A stretch of 64,000 nucleotides of DNA from an uncultured Verrucomicrobia subdivision 3 bacterium (GCA_937890005.1 CALBZA010000074.1:1-64000); one strand, 5' to 3'; shown: positions 1-8,554, counted from the first letter of the stretch. The notes: a model not told the origin generated them from the sequence alone. Numbers and translations: made by a program.

Positions 1-169
1 TGAAGTGGATCAAACCAATTTTCGATTGCGACACGTCATGAAGCGCGGCAAAGTCAGGCCATGCGAGGACGGATTCCAAAAGACAGCACATCTGTTGAAG
101 CGGGAGTGTTGTCGTCCGGAGTGGAATTACTTTCCCCTGTAGCTCGGACGTCGCGGGCTCAGCGGTTCA

Positions 170-269
170 GTTCAACCACAGTGTATCCCAGAATTCGCGG
201 TCCACACCTCCCGTGCCTTTCAACCTCACTTGCCCGCGGCTTGCGGGATACACTGCTTAAAGGTTAGGC
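170..269 (+). repeat. attC-like inverted repeat (possible integron recombination site)
   Basis: A perfect 11-bp inverted repeat (CAGTGTATCCC at 179-189, GGGATACACTG at 245-255) lies inside a segment that begins with GTTCAAC (170-176, fits the R'' pattern RYYYAAC) and ends with GTTAGGC (263-269, fits the R' pattern GTTRRRY). The following gene starts 11 bases later. GCCTAAC, the complement of GTTAGGC, occurs at 721-727 just after that gene. This is the layout of an integron gene cassette. Weak points: the outer R boxes pair poorly with each other, the spacers on the two sides differ, and no integrase is visible. Confidence 0.35.
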
Positions 270-279
270 GTCATCACGC

Positions 280-714
280 ATGGTCACGATTGATTCAGGC
301 ATCGTCTTAGATTTTCCCCCGACCTGGGAGCGGTTCATCGAGGGCAGTCGTTGCGTATTCCACACTCAACGGCGCGAGGAGATTATCGTCTCTGCTCAGC
401 GGCTCACCGGCGACGGCGCAGCAGCAGAGCGAGCAGGGTGGCTCGACCGAATGGTTGAGGCAGGGTTGGAGGCGGCACGGCGAGGCGCAGCATCACCCCA
501 GCTTTGTGTTATTCGACCGTTGGCCGAGGATTTGGACGTTTGCGATCTGCGTTGCTGGACAGTAATGGCGGAGACGACGGCACGCGATACGTTCTTTGCG
601 CAGGCGGTTCTCCGTCACCCGCAGGGCACATTGTTTGTCACTTACGAGTCGCCATTTGTGGATGGTGCTGAGCGAGCACTTCGTGATTTACTCAGGCGCA
701 TCCATGAGAGTTGA
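280..714 (+). CDS. small hypothetical protein, possible integron cassette gene
   Basis: A 144-residue soluble protein with no signal peptide or membrane segment and no recognised family motif. It is rich in Arg, Ala and Glu and has two mixed beta-type stretches (near residues 5-35 and 85-125). I assign no function. It sits alone between a GTTAGGC box ending 11 bases upstream and a GCCTAAC box 7 bases downstream, the spacing of a gene cassette with a single ORF. The start ATG at 280 has no convincing Shine-Dalgarno site, which is common for cassette genes. The sequence on both sides (1-279 and 715-942) holds no other convincing gene. Confidence 0.55.
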   Translation: MVTIDSGIVLDFPPTWERFIEGSRCVFHTQRREEIIVSAQRLTGDGAAAERAGWLDRMVEAGLEAARRGAASPQLCVIRPLAEDLDVCDLRCWTVMAETTARDTFFAQAVLRHPQGTLFVTYESPFVDGAERALRDLLRRIHES

Positions 715-942
715 CGCGCCGCCTAACGAAACAAGATAGCTTTGGCCGACAGAGCAGTGCCGAAGCTAATTACGGCTTTCCGAACCGCTCAAGAGGGGCG
801 CCAATGGATATTCGCTTTCTGAAACGCGGCGTTTGGTCAGCTTGCGATCCGGGACTAAACATCCACCGTGCTTTGCTGTGGCGGTTTGGAGAATTTATCA
901 GCGATTGTTGCAATGGTGGAGACTGGCCCTTAGTTTGGGCGC

Positions 943-1572
943 GTGATTGCGTTGCTCGATTACGGTGCGGGGAATCTGAAAAGCGTTCATAACGCGCTCA
1001 AGAAAGTGGGCGCGGATGTGCGCGTCGTCCAAAACGCCTCCGGCATCGGCGATGCCCGCGCGGTGGTGCTGCCTGGCGTCGGCGCGTTCGATGATTGCAT
1101 CCATGCGCTTGAGAAGCAGGAGTTGATGGAAGCATCGCGGAAGTTCATCCAGTCGGGCCGGCCGTTCCTCGGGATTTGCGTCGGGTATCAGGCGCTGTTT
1201 GAGAAGAGCGAAGAATTCAACAGTTGCGCCGCGGGTTTCGGTGTTTTCAAGGGCAACGTGGTCCGGTTTCCAGCACGGGACGGTCTCAAGGTTCCGCAGA
1301 TAGGGTGGAATCAGCTCGAATCAGTGAACACCGCGTGTCCGCTTTATCGAAGCATTCCGGAAGGCAGCTACGTCTATTTCGTTCACAGCTTTTTTCCGAA
1401 GCCGGCAGACGATTCGATCGTTGCGACGCGGACGACCTACGGGGAAACGTTTGCGTCATCGGTCTGGCGCGACAACGTGTTCGCAACGCAATTTCATCCG
1501 GAGAAGAGCCAGAAGGTGGGATTGCAGCTGTTGAAGAATTTTGTCGATTACGCTGCGGGCAGGGGGAATTGA
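943..1572 (+). CDS. hisH: imidazole glycerol phosphate synthase, glutamine amidotransferase subunit HisH
   Basis: HisH hydrolyses glutamine and channels ammonia to HisF, which makes imidazole glycerol phosphate and AICAR in histidine synthesis. The 209 residues match the usual length. The N-terminus DYGAGNLKSV is typical, the class I amidotransferase nucleophile is Cys79 in the FLGICVGYQ elbow, and His185 and Glu187 (QFHPEKS) complete the triad. The start is GTG at 943, giving M-I-A-L-L-D-Y directly, and no ATG fits better. hisF and hisA are not in the window; the next gene is a convergent response regulator, so the histidine genes appear scattered. Function is confident. Confidence 0.95.
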   Translation: MIALLDYGAGNLKSVHNALKKVGADVRVVQNASGIGDARAVVLPGVGAFDDCIHALEKQELMEASRKFIQSGRPFLGICVGYQALFEKSEEFNSCAAGFGVFKGNVVRFPARDGLKVPQIGWNQLESVNTACPLYRSIPEGSYVYFVHSFFPKPADDSIVATRTTYGETFASSVWRDNVFATQFHPEKSQKVGLQLLKNFVDYAAGRGN

Positions 1573-1591
1573 GTTTCTGGAATTTCTCCCA

Positions 1592-1610
1592 CCCGGTTGA
1601 AAAAATCGGG
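1592..1610 (+). terminator. possible hairpin terminator after hisH
   Basis: CCCGGTT (1592-1598) and AATCGGG (1604-1610) form a 7-bp stem with one G-T pair and a GAAAA loop, 19 bases after the hisH stop. It is followed by a pyrimidine-rich stretch (CGTTCTTTCTCTC) rather than a clean T tract. It lies between convergent genes, so a terminator is expected here. Confidence 0.3.
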
Positions 1611-1680
1611 CGTTCTTTCTCTCATCCTGCCGAGGAGTCGGCGCCTGCAGACCGCCGCTACACGTCGCGCAAGCGCGGTA

Positions 1681-2061
1681 TCACGCAGCTTCGACGGCGT
1701 CTTCCTTTTCGCTCATGACCTGCTGGAAGGCGTTTCGGAGATCGCTTTGAAGAAACGGTTTTCCGATCAGGCAATCCACGGCTTTCGGCTTCTGCATGGT
1801 GTTGGCGAGTCCGCTGATCATCACGACCGGTTGAGAAGGAGAGATCGATTTCACTGCGGCCGCAAACTGATCGCCCTGCATTCCGGGCATGGAAAAATCC
1901 GTGCAAACGATGTCAAACCGGCCTGGCTTGAATTCCGCCAGTCCCTCCATGCCGCTGTTCGCGAGCACGGCCGTGTGCCCGTCCATGGCCAGCAGCAGCC
2001 GAAGACACTCACAAACGTTCGGTTCGTCATCAACGATCAAAAAATTCAGCTTCTTTTTCAC
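1681..2061 (-). CDS. single-domain response regulator (CheY-like)
   Basis: A 126-residue receiver domain without an output domain. The acidic pocket is Asp11-Asp12 (VDDEP), the phosphoacceptor is Asp55 (CTDFSMPGMQGD), the switch residue is Ser83 (MISG) and the conserved Lys is 101 (GKPF). It should relay phosphate or act by protein contact. It is strikingly similar in layout to the receiver at 18611-19000 (VDDEPxVC, ANSG, TDFxMPxMxGD), so the two are probably paralogues. No histidine kinase is adjacent; its neighbours are hisH (convergent) and, upstream, an aldo/keto reductase on the other strand, so its partner is unknown. Confidence 0.9.
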   Translation of the reverse strand: MKKKLNFLIVDDEPNVCECLRLLLAMDGHTAVLANSGMEGLAEFKPGRFDIVCTDFSMPGMQGDQFAAAVKSISPSQPVVMISGLANTMQKPKAVDCLIGKPFLQSDLRNAFQQVMSEKEDAVEAA

Positions 2062-2354
2062 ACGAATGGTCTCTCTCCGTCCTTAAAAAGTCCCGGAAGG
2101 GATGCGCAAAAGATTCGACACAACGAGTTGTTTTGTCAAACCGTTTGCTGTCGTAAATTCTCGTGACCTTTCGGCGCGTGATGCCGTCTGGCTACAAGTT
2201 GTCGCCGGATGTCATTAGGCCGATTAAAGAAATGGCTGCGTCAACGAAATGTCCATGGATTGGCAGTTGCGTCCGGGCCGTGAAGGTTGAAGCTGTGGCG
2301 GATTGAGCGGGCGAGACAGTCCGGCTGCGCTGCAGATTGATTGAGAAAGGAAAT
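2062..2354. other. intergenic region between divergent genes
   Basis: About 290 bases separate the divergent response regulator and aldo/keto reductase genes and must hold both promoters. I see no clear -35/-10 pair, operator palindrome, repeat or RNA gene here. Confidence 0.5.
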
Positions 2355-3257
2355 ATGAATCGACGTCAGTTTATTCGAACCACTGCTGTTGCCGCAGGCG
2401 CGGCGCTGACCTCCAATACCTGGATGCCGACAGCGTTTGCCGCCGAAGCCAAACGCACCGCGGTGGATCAGGTGTCACTTGGAAAAACCGGTATCAAGCT
2501 GAGCCGCCTGGGAATCGGAACAGGCAGCAACAACGGCTTCGTCCAGACAGCTGAAGGCAAAGAAAATTTCGTGAAGCTGATCCGTTATGCCTACGACAAG
2601 GGGATCACTTATATCGATACCGCCCAATCGTATCAGACCTTCCAATGGATTGGCGATGCGATCAAAGATCTGCCGCGGGAGAAGCTGTTCATCCAGTCAA
2701 AGGTGGGGGGACGGCCCACGGATGTGCTGGCGACGATCGACCGGCACCGGAAAACTTTCAACACAGATTACATCGACAGCCTGTTGATCCACTGCATGAC
2801 GCGAGGGAACTGGACCGATCCGGACCAGTGGAAGCGCGTCATGGACGCCTTCGATGAAGCCAGGGAGAAGAAATGGATTTTGTCCAAGGGCGTTTCCTGT
2901 CACTCGCTTCCGGCGTTGCGTGCGGCGACGGCTTCCGACTGGAACCAGGTGCATCTGGTCCGAATCAATCCTCAGGGCAAGCACATGGATACCCCTTCGG
3001 GCTCCTGGGACGGTGAGGTGTCTCCGGAGATCAATCCTGTTGTCGAGGAGATCAAACAGATGCATAGCAAAGGTCGTGGCGTGATTGGCATGAAGATTTT
3101 CGGCAATGGCGACTTCCGCGAACGCAAGGATCGTGAGAAGTCGATTCGTTACGCGATGTCGCTGAAGGAAGTTGACGCCGTTGTCATTGGATTCTCAAAG
3201 CCGGCTGAGATCGATGAAGCGATTGAGATCATGAACACCGCGCTTGCGGAAGTCTGA
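2355..3257 (+). CDS. Tat-exported aldo/keto reductase
   Basis: About 300 residues. The N-terminus MNRRQFIRTTAVAAGAAL is a twin-arginine signal (RRQFIR, hydrophobic Ala-rich core, cleavage near AFAAEA), so the folded enzyme is probably exported to the periplasm. The body is an AKR (alpha/beta)8 barrel: VSLGKTGIKLSRLGIG at the first strand, the catalytic Asp in YIDTAQSY with the Tyr seven residues on, Lys in IQSKVGG and His in LLIHCM. Substrate is unknown; the family reduces carbonyls or oxidises alcohols with NAD(P). I chose ATG 2355 over an in-frame start at 2337 because GAAAGG precedes it and the Tat motif then sits at the very N-terminus. Its stop abuts the convergent glucanase-like gene. 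Confidence 0.85.
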   Translation: MNRRQFIRTTAVAAGAALTSNTWMPTAFAAEAKRTAVDQVSLGKTGIKLSRLGIGTGSNNGFVQTAEGKENFVKLIRYAYDKGITYIDTAQSYQTFQWIGDAIKDLPREKLFIQSKVGGRPTDVLATIDRHRKTFNTDYIDSLLIHCMTRGNWTDPDQWKRVMDAFDEAREKKWILSKGVSCHSLPALRAATASDWNQVHLVRINPQGKHMDTPSGSWDGEVSPEINPVVEEIKQMHSKGRGVIGMKIFGNGDFRERKDREKSIRYAMSLKEVDAVVIGFSKPAEIDEAIEIMNTALAEV

Positions 3258-5534
3258 TCAGCGGATCGCCTTGACCAGATAAAACTGCTGGTTGCCCGGA
3301 GGAAGAGCAGGGGCGGTCCATTCGTTTGTGCGGATACCGCCCTGGAGCAGCTGCCAGTCGGAGAAGTTGGCAGAGGCATAGACGGCATATTCCGAAGCTT
3401 CCGGCAAAGATTTCCATCGAAGGCGGGTTCGTTCGTGGTCCTGTGTTTCCAGCCAGACGCCTTCCACCGAGGCGGTTTGAATCCCGAAGATGTGATCCAG
3501 TCCTGCGGCGATCTCAGGTGAATTTTCGGAAAGGTTCCAGATCAGGCCGCTGCGATAATTCTCGATCGCAAGGAGCATTGGTCCGAGGTTGATTCCCATC
3601 GTCATCGTATTCACCCACGGACCATTCAAGTGGGTGGCGGCGCGGATCGTGGGATTTCCATCGGCATCGTAAGGAGCCTCGAAGTAATGCGGATCGAGGC
3701 TGAAGGCATCTCCGAAACCGAACAGTGAACTCCAAAGCCGCGGCACCCGGAAGAAGTGTCGGATGGCGGCAAGCGATTCCTCGGGGGTGAAGTTGATGGC
3801 ACTGGCCGCGCCGTAAACGGCGATCGTTCCGGAGTGAAGTGCCTTCGTTCTGAATCGCTGATTTTCCTCTGTCGGAAGCGCTCCGAATCCCTGATAATCG
3901 CTCGGTGCATTCAATGTCGGCGCGGCGATGGTGTCACACGCGGTGATGCCCCAGGCGTTTTCGCCGTAAGTGCCGTAAAACCCATTGGCCAGCCCGGTTT
4001 TGTCAGTGGAATGATCGATGCAGAACTGGCGGTTGGCGAGGATGGCCAGCTTGTTGTTGCGCCAGATGTCCACCGGTTCGCGGGCATGCAGGTCGATGCC
4101 GCGCGTTTCGAAGTTCAACCAGCAACTCGCGAAAAAGTAGTTGAACATCGATCCGCGCCACGAGACGAGAATTCGCGGACCGTTCTCGTGGGGATAACTT
4201 CCGAAATGCCGGCGCCGCGCGAGATAGGTTTCTCGCAAGACGGGAAAGGTTCGAGATCCCAACGCCAGCACATCGACCATGAACGCTTCGTCCGTCTGTC
4301 CGTCGATGTGATTCTGGAACCGCACCGCTTCCGGACGCTCGGGAATCCAGTCGAGAAAGAACTGATATTGGTTCGGCCCGGGACGGCGATCGACGAACCA
4401 GTTCCATTCCACACGGTCGAACAGCTGCTGGCTCAGGCGCTGAATTTCCGGGTTGTTGCTGAAATATTGTTTGCAGGTCAGAACGCCATACATCAGCAAC
4501 ATCGTGTCGTAGATGGAAAGTTCGACGTTCGTGTCTTTCCGAAGCCCGGTGTCGGCGGTCAGGAAGTGGTAATAGAAGCCGCGATATCCGGCGCGACTCA
4601 TTCCGGGTTCAGGACCCATCGGCAGAGCGTCGAGATTGCGCAGGATGGTCAGCACGCGATTCTCCAGTTCCGAACGATCTGCCCAGCCGTGCCTGTGTCC
4701 GATGCAGAAGGCTGCGAGCTGAAATCCAATCGTGCCGGTGCTCACCATGTCCGAAAACGTCGAACGATCCAGCGCGAAGCCGAGCTTGTCGGTGAACCGA
4801 AGGAAGTAGGAAAACGCGCGATGCGAAACGATGTCGAGAACCGCTTCATCGCTCCACCGGGCGGGATCCATCGGCGTGGCGTCCGACATCAATGAAACGT
4901 CATCGATGTACAAGGTTCCCGAGGATCGAAAATCGTTGCGCCAATCTTCGAGAACGTAAACGAGTTCCTTTACGGCTGACACGTCCGATCGTTCGAGAAT
5001 CGTCGCGAGTGGAAATTCATACCGGCGCCACTGCGTGTCGTTGGTGATGGCGAAGATGGCATTGCCGACGACACCCCTGTGACCTTTGAGTTCCAGCTTG
5101 AGGTAATGATTGAACGCGCCGACGCCGTCGCCTCGCGCCCAGAAACTGATCGATTCGGCGCGAAGGCCTTCGACGCGCGATGGATTTCCGGCGCTGTTTC
5201 GAAGCGAGCCGTGAAGATTGGTTAGATTCAGCGCGAAGCCTGGATATGCTCCTTTTCCGAGTAACGAATTCCAGACCCCGCAGAAACCCGAGGTGACCGA
5301 ATACTTGAGGCGCAACGACGATCCGAAGCTTCCGTGAAAGACGTCAGTGTCGAACGATCCCGTGACGGTTGCTTCACCGTTGGCGAATGCGCCGCTGTCG
5401 CCGGAGAAATGATTGAAAACGCTCTGGTTGTCGTAATCGACGAGGGGAAGTTCCTCCGCTCGCGCGGGAAGATGGGAAAGCGCGATCACTAGAGCCAGTC
5501 GAATGGCTCTGTTGGGTTTGAACTTCCGAAACAT
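3258..5534 (-). CDS. secreted GH144-like (glycoamylase-family) glucan hydrolase
   Basis: 758 residues. An N-terminal signal peptide (hydrophobic run about residues 9-22, cleavage near ARA-EE) is followed by a beta-rich region (about 30-215, with the ISFWARGDG and LYIDDVSLMS patterns of a jelly-roll carbohydrate-binding module). Then comes an (alpha/alpha)6 catalytic region (about 230-680) with the signatures AFSYFLRFTD, LDRSTFSD and GTIGFQLAAFCIG of the glycoamylase/GH144 group. The last 80 residues resemble a fibronectin-like module (LRWKSLPEASEYAVYASANF). Characterised GH144 enzymes are endo-beta-1,2-glucanases; applying that substrate here is inference. Likely periplasmic or extracellular. 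The neighbouring Tat aldo/keto reductase is convergent, not co-transcribed. Confidence 0.8.
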   Translation of the reverse strand: MFRKFKPNRAIRLALVIALSHLPARAEELPLVDYDNQSVFNHFSGDSGAFANGEATVTGSFDTDVFHGSFGSSLRLKYSVTSGFCGVWNSLLGKGAYPGFALNLTNLHGSLRNSAGNPSRVEGLRAESISFWARGDGVGAFNHYLKLELKGHRGVVGNAIFAITNDTQWRRYEFPLATILERSDVSAVKELVYVLEDWRNDFRSSGTLYIDDVSLMSDATPMDPARWSDEAVLDIVSHRAFSYFLRFTDKLGFALDRSTFSDMVSTGTIGFQLAAFCIGHRHGWADRSELENRVLTILRNLDALPMGPEPGMSRAGYRGFYYHFLTADTGLRKDTNVELSIYDTMLLMYGVLTCKQYFSNNPEIQRLSQQLFDRVEWNWFVDRRPGPNQYQFFLDWIPERPEAVRFQNHIDGQTDEAFMVDVLALGSRTFPVLRETYLARRRHFGSYPHENGPRILVSWRGSMFNYFFASCWLNFETRGIDLHAREPVDIWRNNKLAILANRQFCIDHSTDKTGLANGFYGTYGENAWGITACDTIAAPTLNAPSDYQGFGALPTEENQRFRTKALHSGTIAVYGAASAINFTPEESLAAIRHFFRVPRLWSSLFGFGDAFSLDPHYFEAPYDADGNPTIRAATHLNGPWVNTMTMGINLGPMLLAIENYRSGLIWNLSENSPEIAAGLDHIFGIQTASVEGVWLETQDHERTRLRWKSLPEASEYAVYASANFSDWQLLQGGIRTNEWTAPALPPGNQQFYLVKAIR

Positions 5535-5601
5535 TCCAGAATTTCGGAGCAGGACATCTGCCTGTCGAGGCAGGGAAAGCGCGACTTCCGATGGGTGAGA
5601 A

Positions 5602-6090
5602 TCAGGAGTGCTGCAATCCGGCGTCGATCGGTTTGTCCTTGAGCGCCGCGAAATTGCCTTCTTCGCAACAGGCCACGAAACCTTCCGTCACGGACTTCAA
5701 CTCCTCCCATCGGGCGCGAATGGAAGTGGCTTCCTTGCGTGTGATCTGGTTGTCCGCGGCCGCGGTGGCAATGACCGCGAGCAGGTCGGCAAATTCCTGA
5801 ACAATCTCGTTCGTCGCCGGAATCAGGTAGGAGGGATGCGGCTTGTTGGTCTTTGGATTCAGGATGAAGAATCCGCCGGCGCGCTGGCAGATCCATTGTA
5901 CGAGCCGGTGATCATTCGTGCATTTCAGCAGGGCCTCGACTCGATCCAGAGGGTTGGCTGTCCCGCTGCCGGTGCCCTCATCCGGCTCGGCCCATTTGTA
6001 GATCATCGAGAGTGAAAGTCCGAGATCAGACGCCACCTGTTTGGCGCTTGTCTTCTGGAGGATTTCCCTGAGCAGCTCGTGAGATTGCAT
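5602..6090 (-). CDS. CII-like HTH regulator of phage type
   Basis: 162 residues. Residues about 5-36 (LLREILQKTSAKQVASDLGL followed by SLSMIYKWAEP) form a clear helix-turn-helix, and the rest is helical with a conserved-looking segment around HPSYLIPATNEIVQEFADLL. The arrangement resembles the phage regulatory CII family, which also occurs as free-standing chromosomal genes. Probably a DNA-binding regulator; targets unknown. There are no other phage genes around it, so it may be domesticated. It lies upstream of and in the same direction as the glucanase-like gene (67 bases apart), and is divergent from the SDR at 6279, so either could be a target. Confidence 0.65.
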   Translation of the reverse strand: MQSHELLREILQKTSAKQVASDLGLSLSMIYKWAEPDEGTGSGTANPLDRVEALLKCTNDHRLVQWICQRAGGFFILNPKTNKPHPSYLIPATNEIVQEFADLLAVIATAAADNQITRKEATSIRARWEELKSVTEGFVACCEEGNFAALKDKPIDAGLQHS

Positions 6091-6278
6091 GATGCGACTT
6101 TGGAAAACCGCAAATTGCTTGGCAAGGAATTACTCCGCGGCGGTGAAACAATAAACTCCATCGTTTCATCGTCGGTAGTCCAGGAATGAGATGTTTCCGC
6201 CGGTGCAGATTGTTCAATCAGCAGTGCGCAAGATTGTGCTTCAACCTGCCGCGCCTTTGTCCCACTCTTTCGCATCTT

Positions 6279-7085
6279 ATGAACTTATTTGATCTCTCCG
6301 GTGAAGTGGCTGTTGTCATTGGTGCGACAGGTGCCCTGGGCGGTGCGATTGCAGAAGGACTGGGCGAAGCCGGCGCAAAGGTGGCCGTGATTGGACGCAA
6401 TGCTGAACGCGGCGAGGCGCGTGTCAAAGCGATCCAGGCCAAAGGCGGAACAGCGGCGTTCTTCTCTGCCGATGCCGTTCAGCGTGAAAGCCTGCGGGCC
6501 GCACACGAGGCGATCGAAAAGGCCCTCGGCGCGCCGACGATTCTCGTCAATGCCGCCGGCGGCAACGACCCCAAAGTCACCGCGACGCCGGACAACCCAT
6601 TTGAGAAGATTCCGTTGGAAGCATGGCATGCGAATTTCGACCTGAATCTCGTCGGAGGTGTGTTCCTGCCGTGCCAGGAATTCGGTCCGGGGATGGTGAC
6701 GCGCGGCAAGGGGAGCATCATCAACATCGCCAGCGTTTCCGCGCATCTGCCATTGTCCCGCGTGGTGACCTATTCCGCGGCCAAGGCTGCGGTGCTCAAT
6801 CTGTCGTTGTTCCTCGCGCGCGAATGGGCGCCAAAAGGCGTTCGCGTGAACACCATCACGCCAGGATTTTTCCCGGCGGAACAGAATCGCAAATTGCTCT
6901 TCAACGACGACGGTTCTCCGACAGCGCGAACGAAATCGATCTGGGGCCACACGCCGATGAATCGCTTCGGCGAATCGCACGAGCTGATCGGTGCGGCTGT
7001 CTTTCTGGCGAGTTCCAAGGCGAGTGGTTTCGTCACCGGAACAGATATCCGGGTTGATGGCGGGTTTTTGAGCCAGACGATATGA
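6279..7085 (+). CDS. SDR oxidoreductase, D-mannonate oxidoreductase-like
   Basis: 268 residues, a classical short-chain dehydrogenase: cofactor loop GATGALGG (15-22), NAAG at 91-94, catalytic Ser154 (ASVSA), Tyr165 and Lys169 (YSAAK), and a C-terminal GTDIRVDGGF typical of the family. The insertion NAAGGNDPKVTATPDNPF and the sequence around EFGPGMV are reminiscent of SDR-type fructuronate/mannonate oxidoreductases; that substrate call is inference, supported by uxuA elsewhere in the window. ATG 6279 was chosen over an upstream in-frame start (6186) because MNLFDLSGEVAVVIG is a normal SDR N-terminus. It may be co-transcribed with the racemase 190 bases downstream, although an inverted repeat pair lies between them. 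Confidence 0.8.
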   Translation: MNLFDLSGEVAVVIGATGALGGAIAEGLGEAGAKVAVIGRNAERGEARVKAIQAKGGTAAFFSADAVQRESLRAAHEAIEKALGAPTILVNAAGGNDPKVTATPDNPFEKIPLEAWHANFDLNLVGGVFLPCQEFGPGMVTRGKGSIINIASVSAHLPLSRVVTYSAAKAAVLNLSLFLAREWAPKGVRVNTITPGFFPAEQNRKLLFNDDGSPTARTKSIWGHTPMNRFGESHELIGAAVFLASSKASGFVTGTDIRVDGGFLSQTI

Positions 7086-7095
7086 ATTTTATTTG

Positions 7096-7264
7096 GCGTT
7101 AGGCTTTAGGCTATAGGCGATAGGTTTTAGGAAAATCGGTTTTGATCACGTTCGGGTTATATTTGAGCGTGTTCGCTGGGACCAACGATCGATAATGAAC
7201 CGAGCATAACCTTTCCGACGCGTATCACCTAAAGCCCCGTGCCTAAAGCCCATCGCCTAAAACC
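7096..7264. repeat. inverted pair of TTTAGGC-type short-period repeats
   Basis: The left arm (7096-7131) contains serial copies of (T)TTAGGC/ATAGGCG units (GGCTTTAGGCTATAGGCGAT). The right arm (7227-7264) is its imperfect reverse complement (CCTAAAGCC...GCCTAAAGCCC...CGCCTAAAACC). About 95 bases lie between them. The element fills the gap between the SDR and the racemase and could fold into a long hairpin or be a MITE-like unit. Similar inverted pairs with different unit sequences occur at 19791-19897, 28001-28182, 43976-44042 and 58080-58304. Confidence 0.7.
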
Positions 7265-7273
7265 AATTTCCCC

Positions 7274-8554
7274 ATGAGCGCCATTACCAAATCCGCTTTT
7301 CCATCCAAACTTTCCGAAGCCGAAGTGTCCGCGCTGGTGGCGCAGGCGCTGCCGGAAGCCGATTATCGCGGAAAGAAGATTCTCCTCGTCGTTCCCGATC
7401 ACACGCGCACCGCGCCGGTCGGACTGTTGTTCAAGTCGATCTTCAACCAGATCGGCGCCGCGACGAAGGAACTCGATGTCATCGTGGCATTGGGAACGCA
7501 CCCGGCCATGTCCGAGGAAGCGATTTGCGGACGATTGGAGATTTCGGTGAAGGAACATCGCGGCCGTTACAGCAAGGTGCGGTTCTTCAACCACGAGTGG
7601 GACAACCCCGCAGCGTTGACAGAAATCGGATCGCTGACTGCCGCCGAAACAAGCGAGCTGACGGGCGGACTGTTCTCTCTGGATGTGCCGGTTGAAATCA
7701 ACAAGCTGGTCTTCAACTACGACGAGGTGATCATCGTGGGGCCCGTGTTTCCGCATGAGGTCGTGGGGTTTTCAGGTGGCAACAAGTATCTGTTTCCGGG
7801 CATTGGCGGACCGAAGATTCTGAACTTCTTCCACTGGCTCGGTGCCGTGGTGACGAACCCGATGATTATTGGCAACAAGTGGACTCCCGTTCGCAAGGTG
7901 GTCGATCGCGCGGGCGCGTTGGTGAAGGTGGAAAAGCGCTGCTTTGCGATGGTCGTCGCTCCCGACAAGTCGCTGGTCGGCCTTTCATTCGGCACACCGG
8001 AAGCCGCATGGGACGAAGCGAGCGAACTCTCGAAGCAGGTCCACATTGTCTATAAGGACAAGCCGTTCAAGACGGTGCTGTCGAACATGCCGCCGATGTA
8101 TGACGACCTTTGGGTCGCGGGCAAAGGCATGTACAAGCTGGAGCCGGTGGTGGCGGACGGCGGCGAACTGATCATCTACGCGCCGCACGTTCACGAAATT
8201 TCCGTCACACACGGGAAGATCATCGAAGAAATCGGCTACCATTGCCGCGACTATTTCCTGAAGCAGTGGGACAAGTTTAAGAATTATCCTTGGGGAATCC
8301 TGGCCCATTCGACACACGTCCGTGGTATTGGTGCATTTGAGAATGGTGTGGAGAAATGCCGGATTCAGGTGACCCTCGCGACGGGAATTCCCGAAGCGAT
8401 CTGTCGCAAGATCAACCTCGGTTATCGCGATCCGAGGAGCATCAAGGTCGAGGACTTTGCGAACCGCGAGGACGAGGGAATCCTCTACGTTCCCAAAGCC
8501 GGTGAAATGCTTTATCACCTCCGCCAGCAGCCGAAATGGGCTGGAGGTGAATAA
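7274..8554 (+). CDS. LarA-family nickel-pincer racemase/epimerase
   Basis: 426 residues matching the lactate racemase LarA fold. Residues align with the Lactobacillus plantarum enzyme: DHTR at 42-45, GTHP with His76, His161, Lys171 in GFSGGNK (the lysine that carries the nickel pincer nucleotide cofactor) and His187. The spacing His161-Lys171-His187 equals that of His174-Lys184-His200 in LarA. The reaction should be C-H racemisation or epimerisation of a 2-hydroxyacid. LarA homologues have diverse substrates, and with an SDR upstream a sugar acid is possible, but this is inference. No larB, larC or larE cofactor genes are in the window. Confidence 0.85.
   Translation: MSAITKSAFPSKLSEAEVSALVAQALPEADYRGKKILLVVPDHTRTAPVGLLFKSIFNQIGAATKELDVIVALGTHPAMSEEAICGRLEISVKEHRGRYSKVRFFNHEWDNPAALTEIGSLTAAETSELTGGLFSLDVPVEINKLVFNYDEVIIVGPVFPHEVVGFSGGNKYLFPGIGGPKILNFFHWLGAVVTNPMIIGNKWTPVRKVVDRAGALVKVEKRCFAMVVAPDKSLVGLSFGTPEAAWDEASELSKQVHIVYKDKPFKTVLSNMPPMYDDLWVAGKGMYKLEPVVADGGELIIYAPHVHEISVTHGKIIEEIGYHCRDYFLKQWDKFKNYPWGILAHSTHVRGIGAFENGVEKCRIQVTLATGIPEAICRKINLGYRDPRSIKVEDFANREDEGILYVPKAGEMLYHLRQQPKWAGGE

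Noticed and set aside
61..267. A 68-codon frame before the cassette-like gene
   Set aside because: It runs through the attC-like inverted repeat and has no coding character or ribosome site.
3756..4895. A 379-codon open frame on the plus strand
   Set aside because: It is antisense to the glucanase-like gene, whose signal peptide and family motifs are clear.
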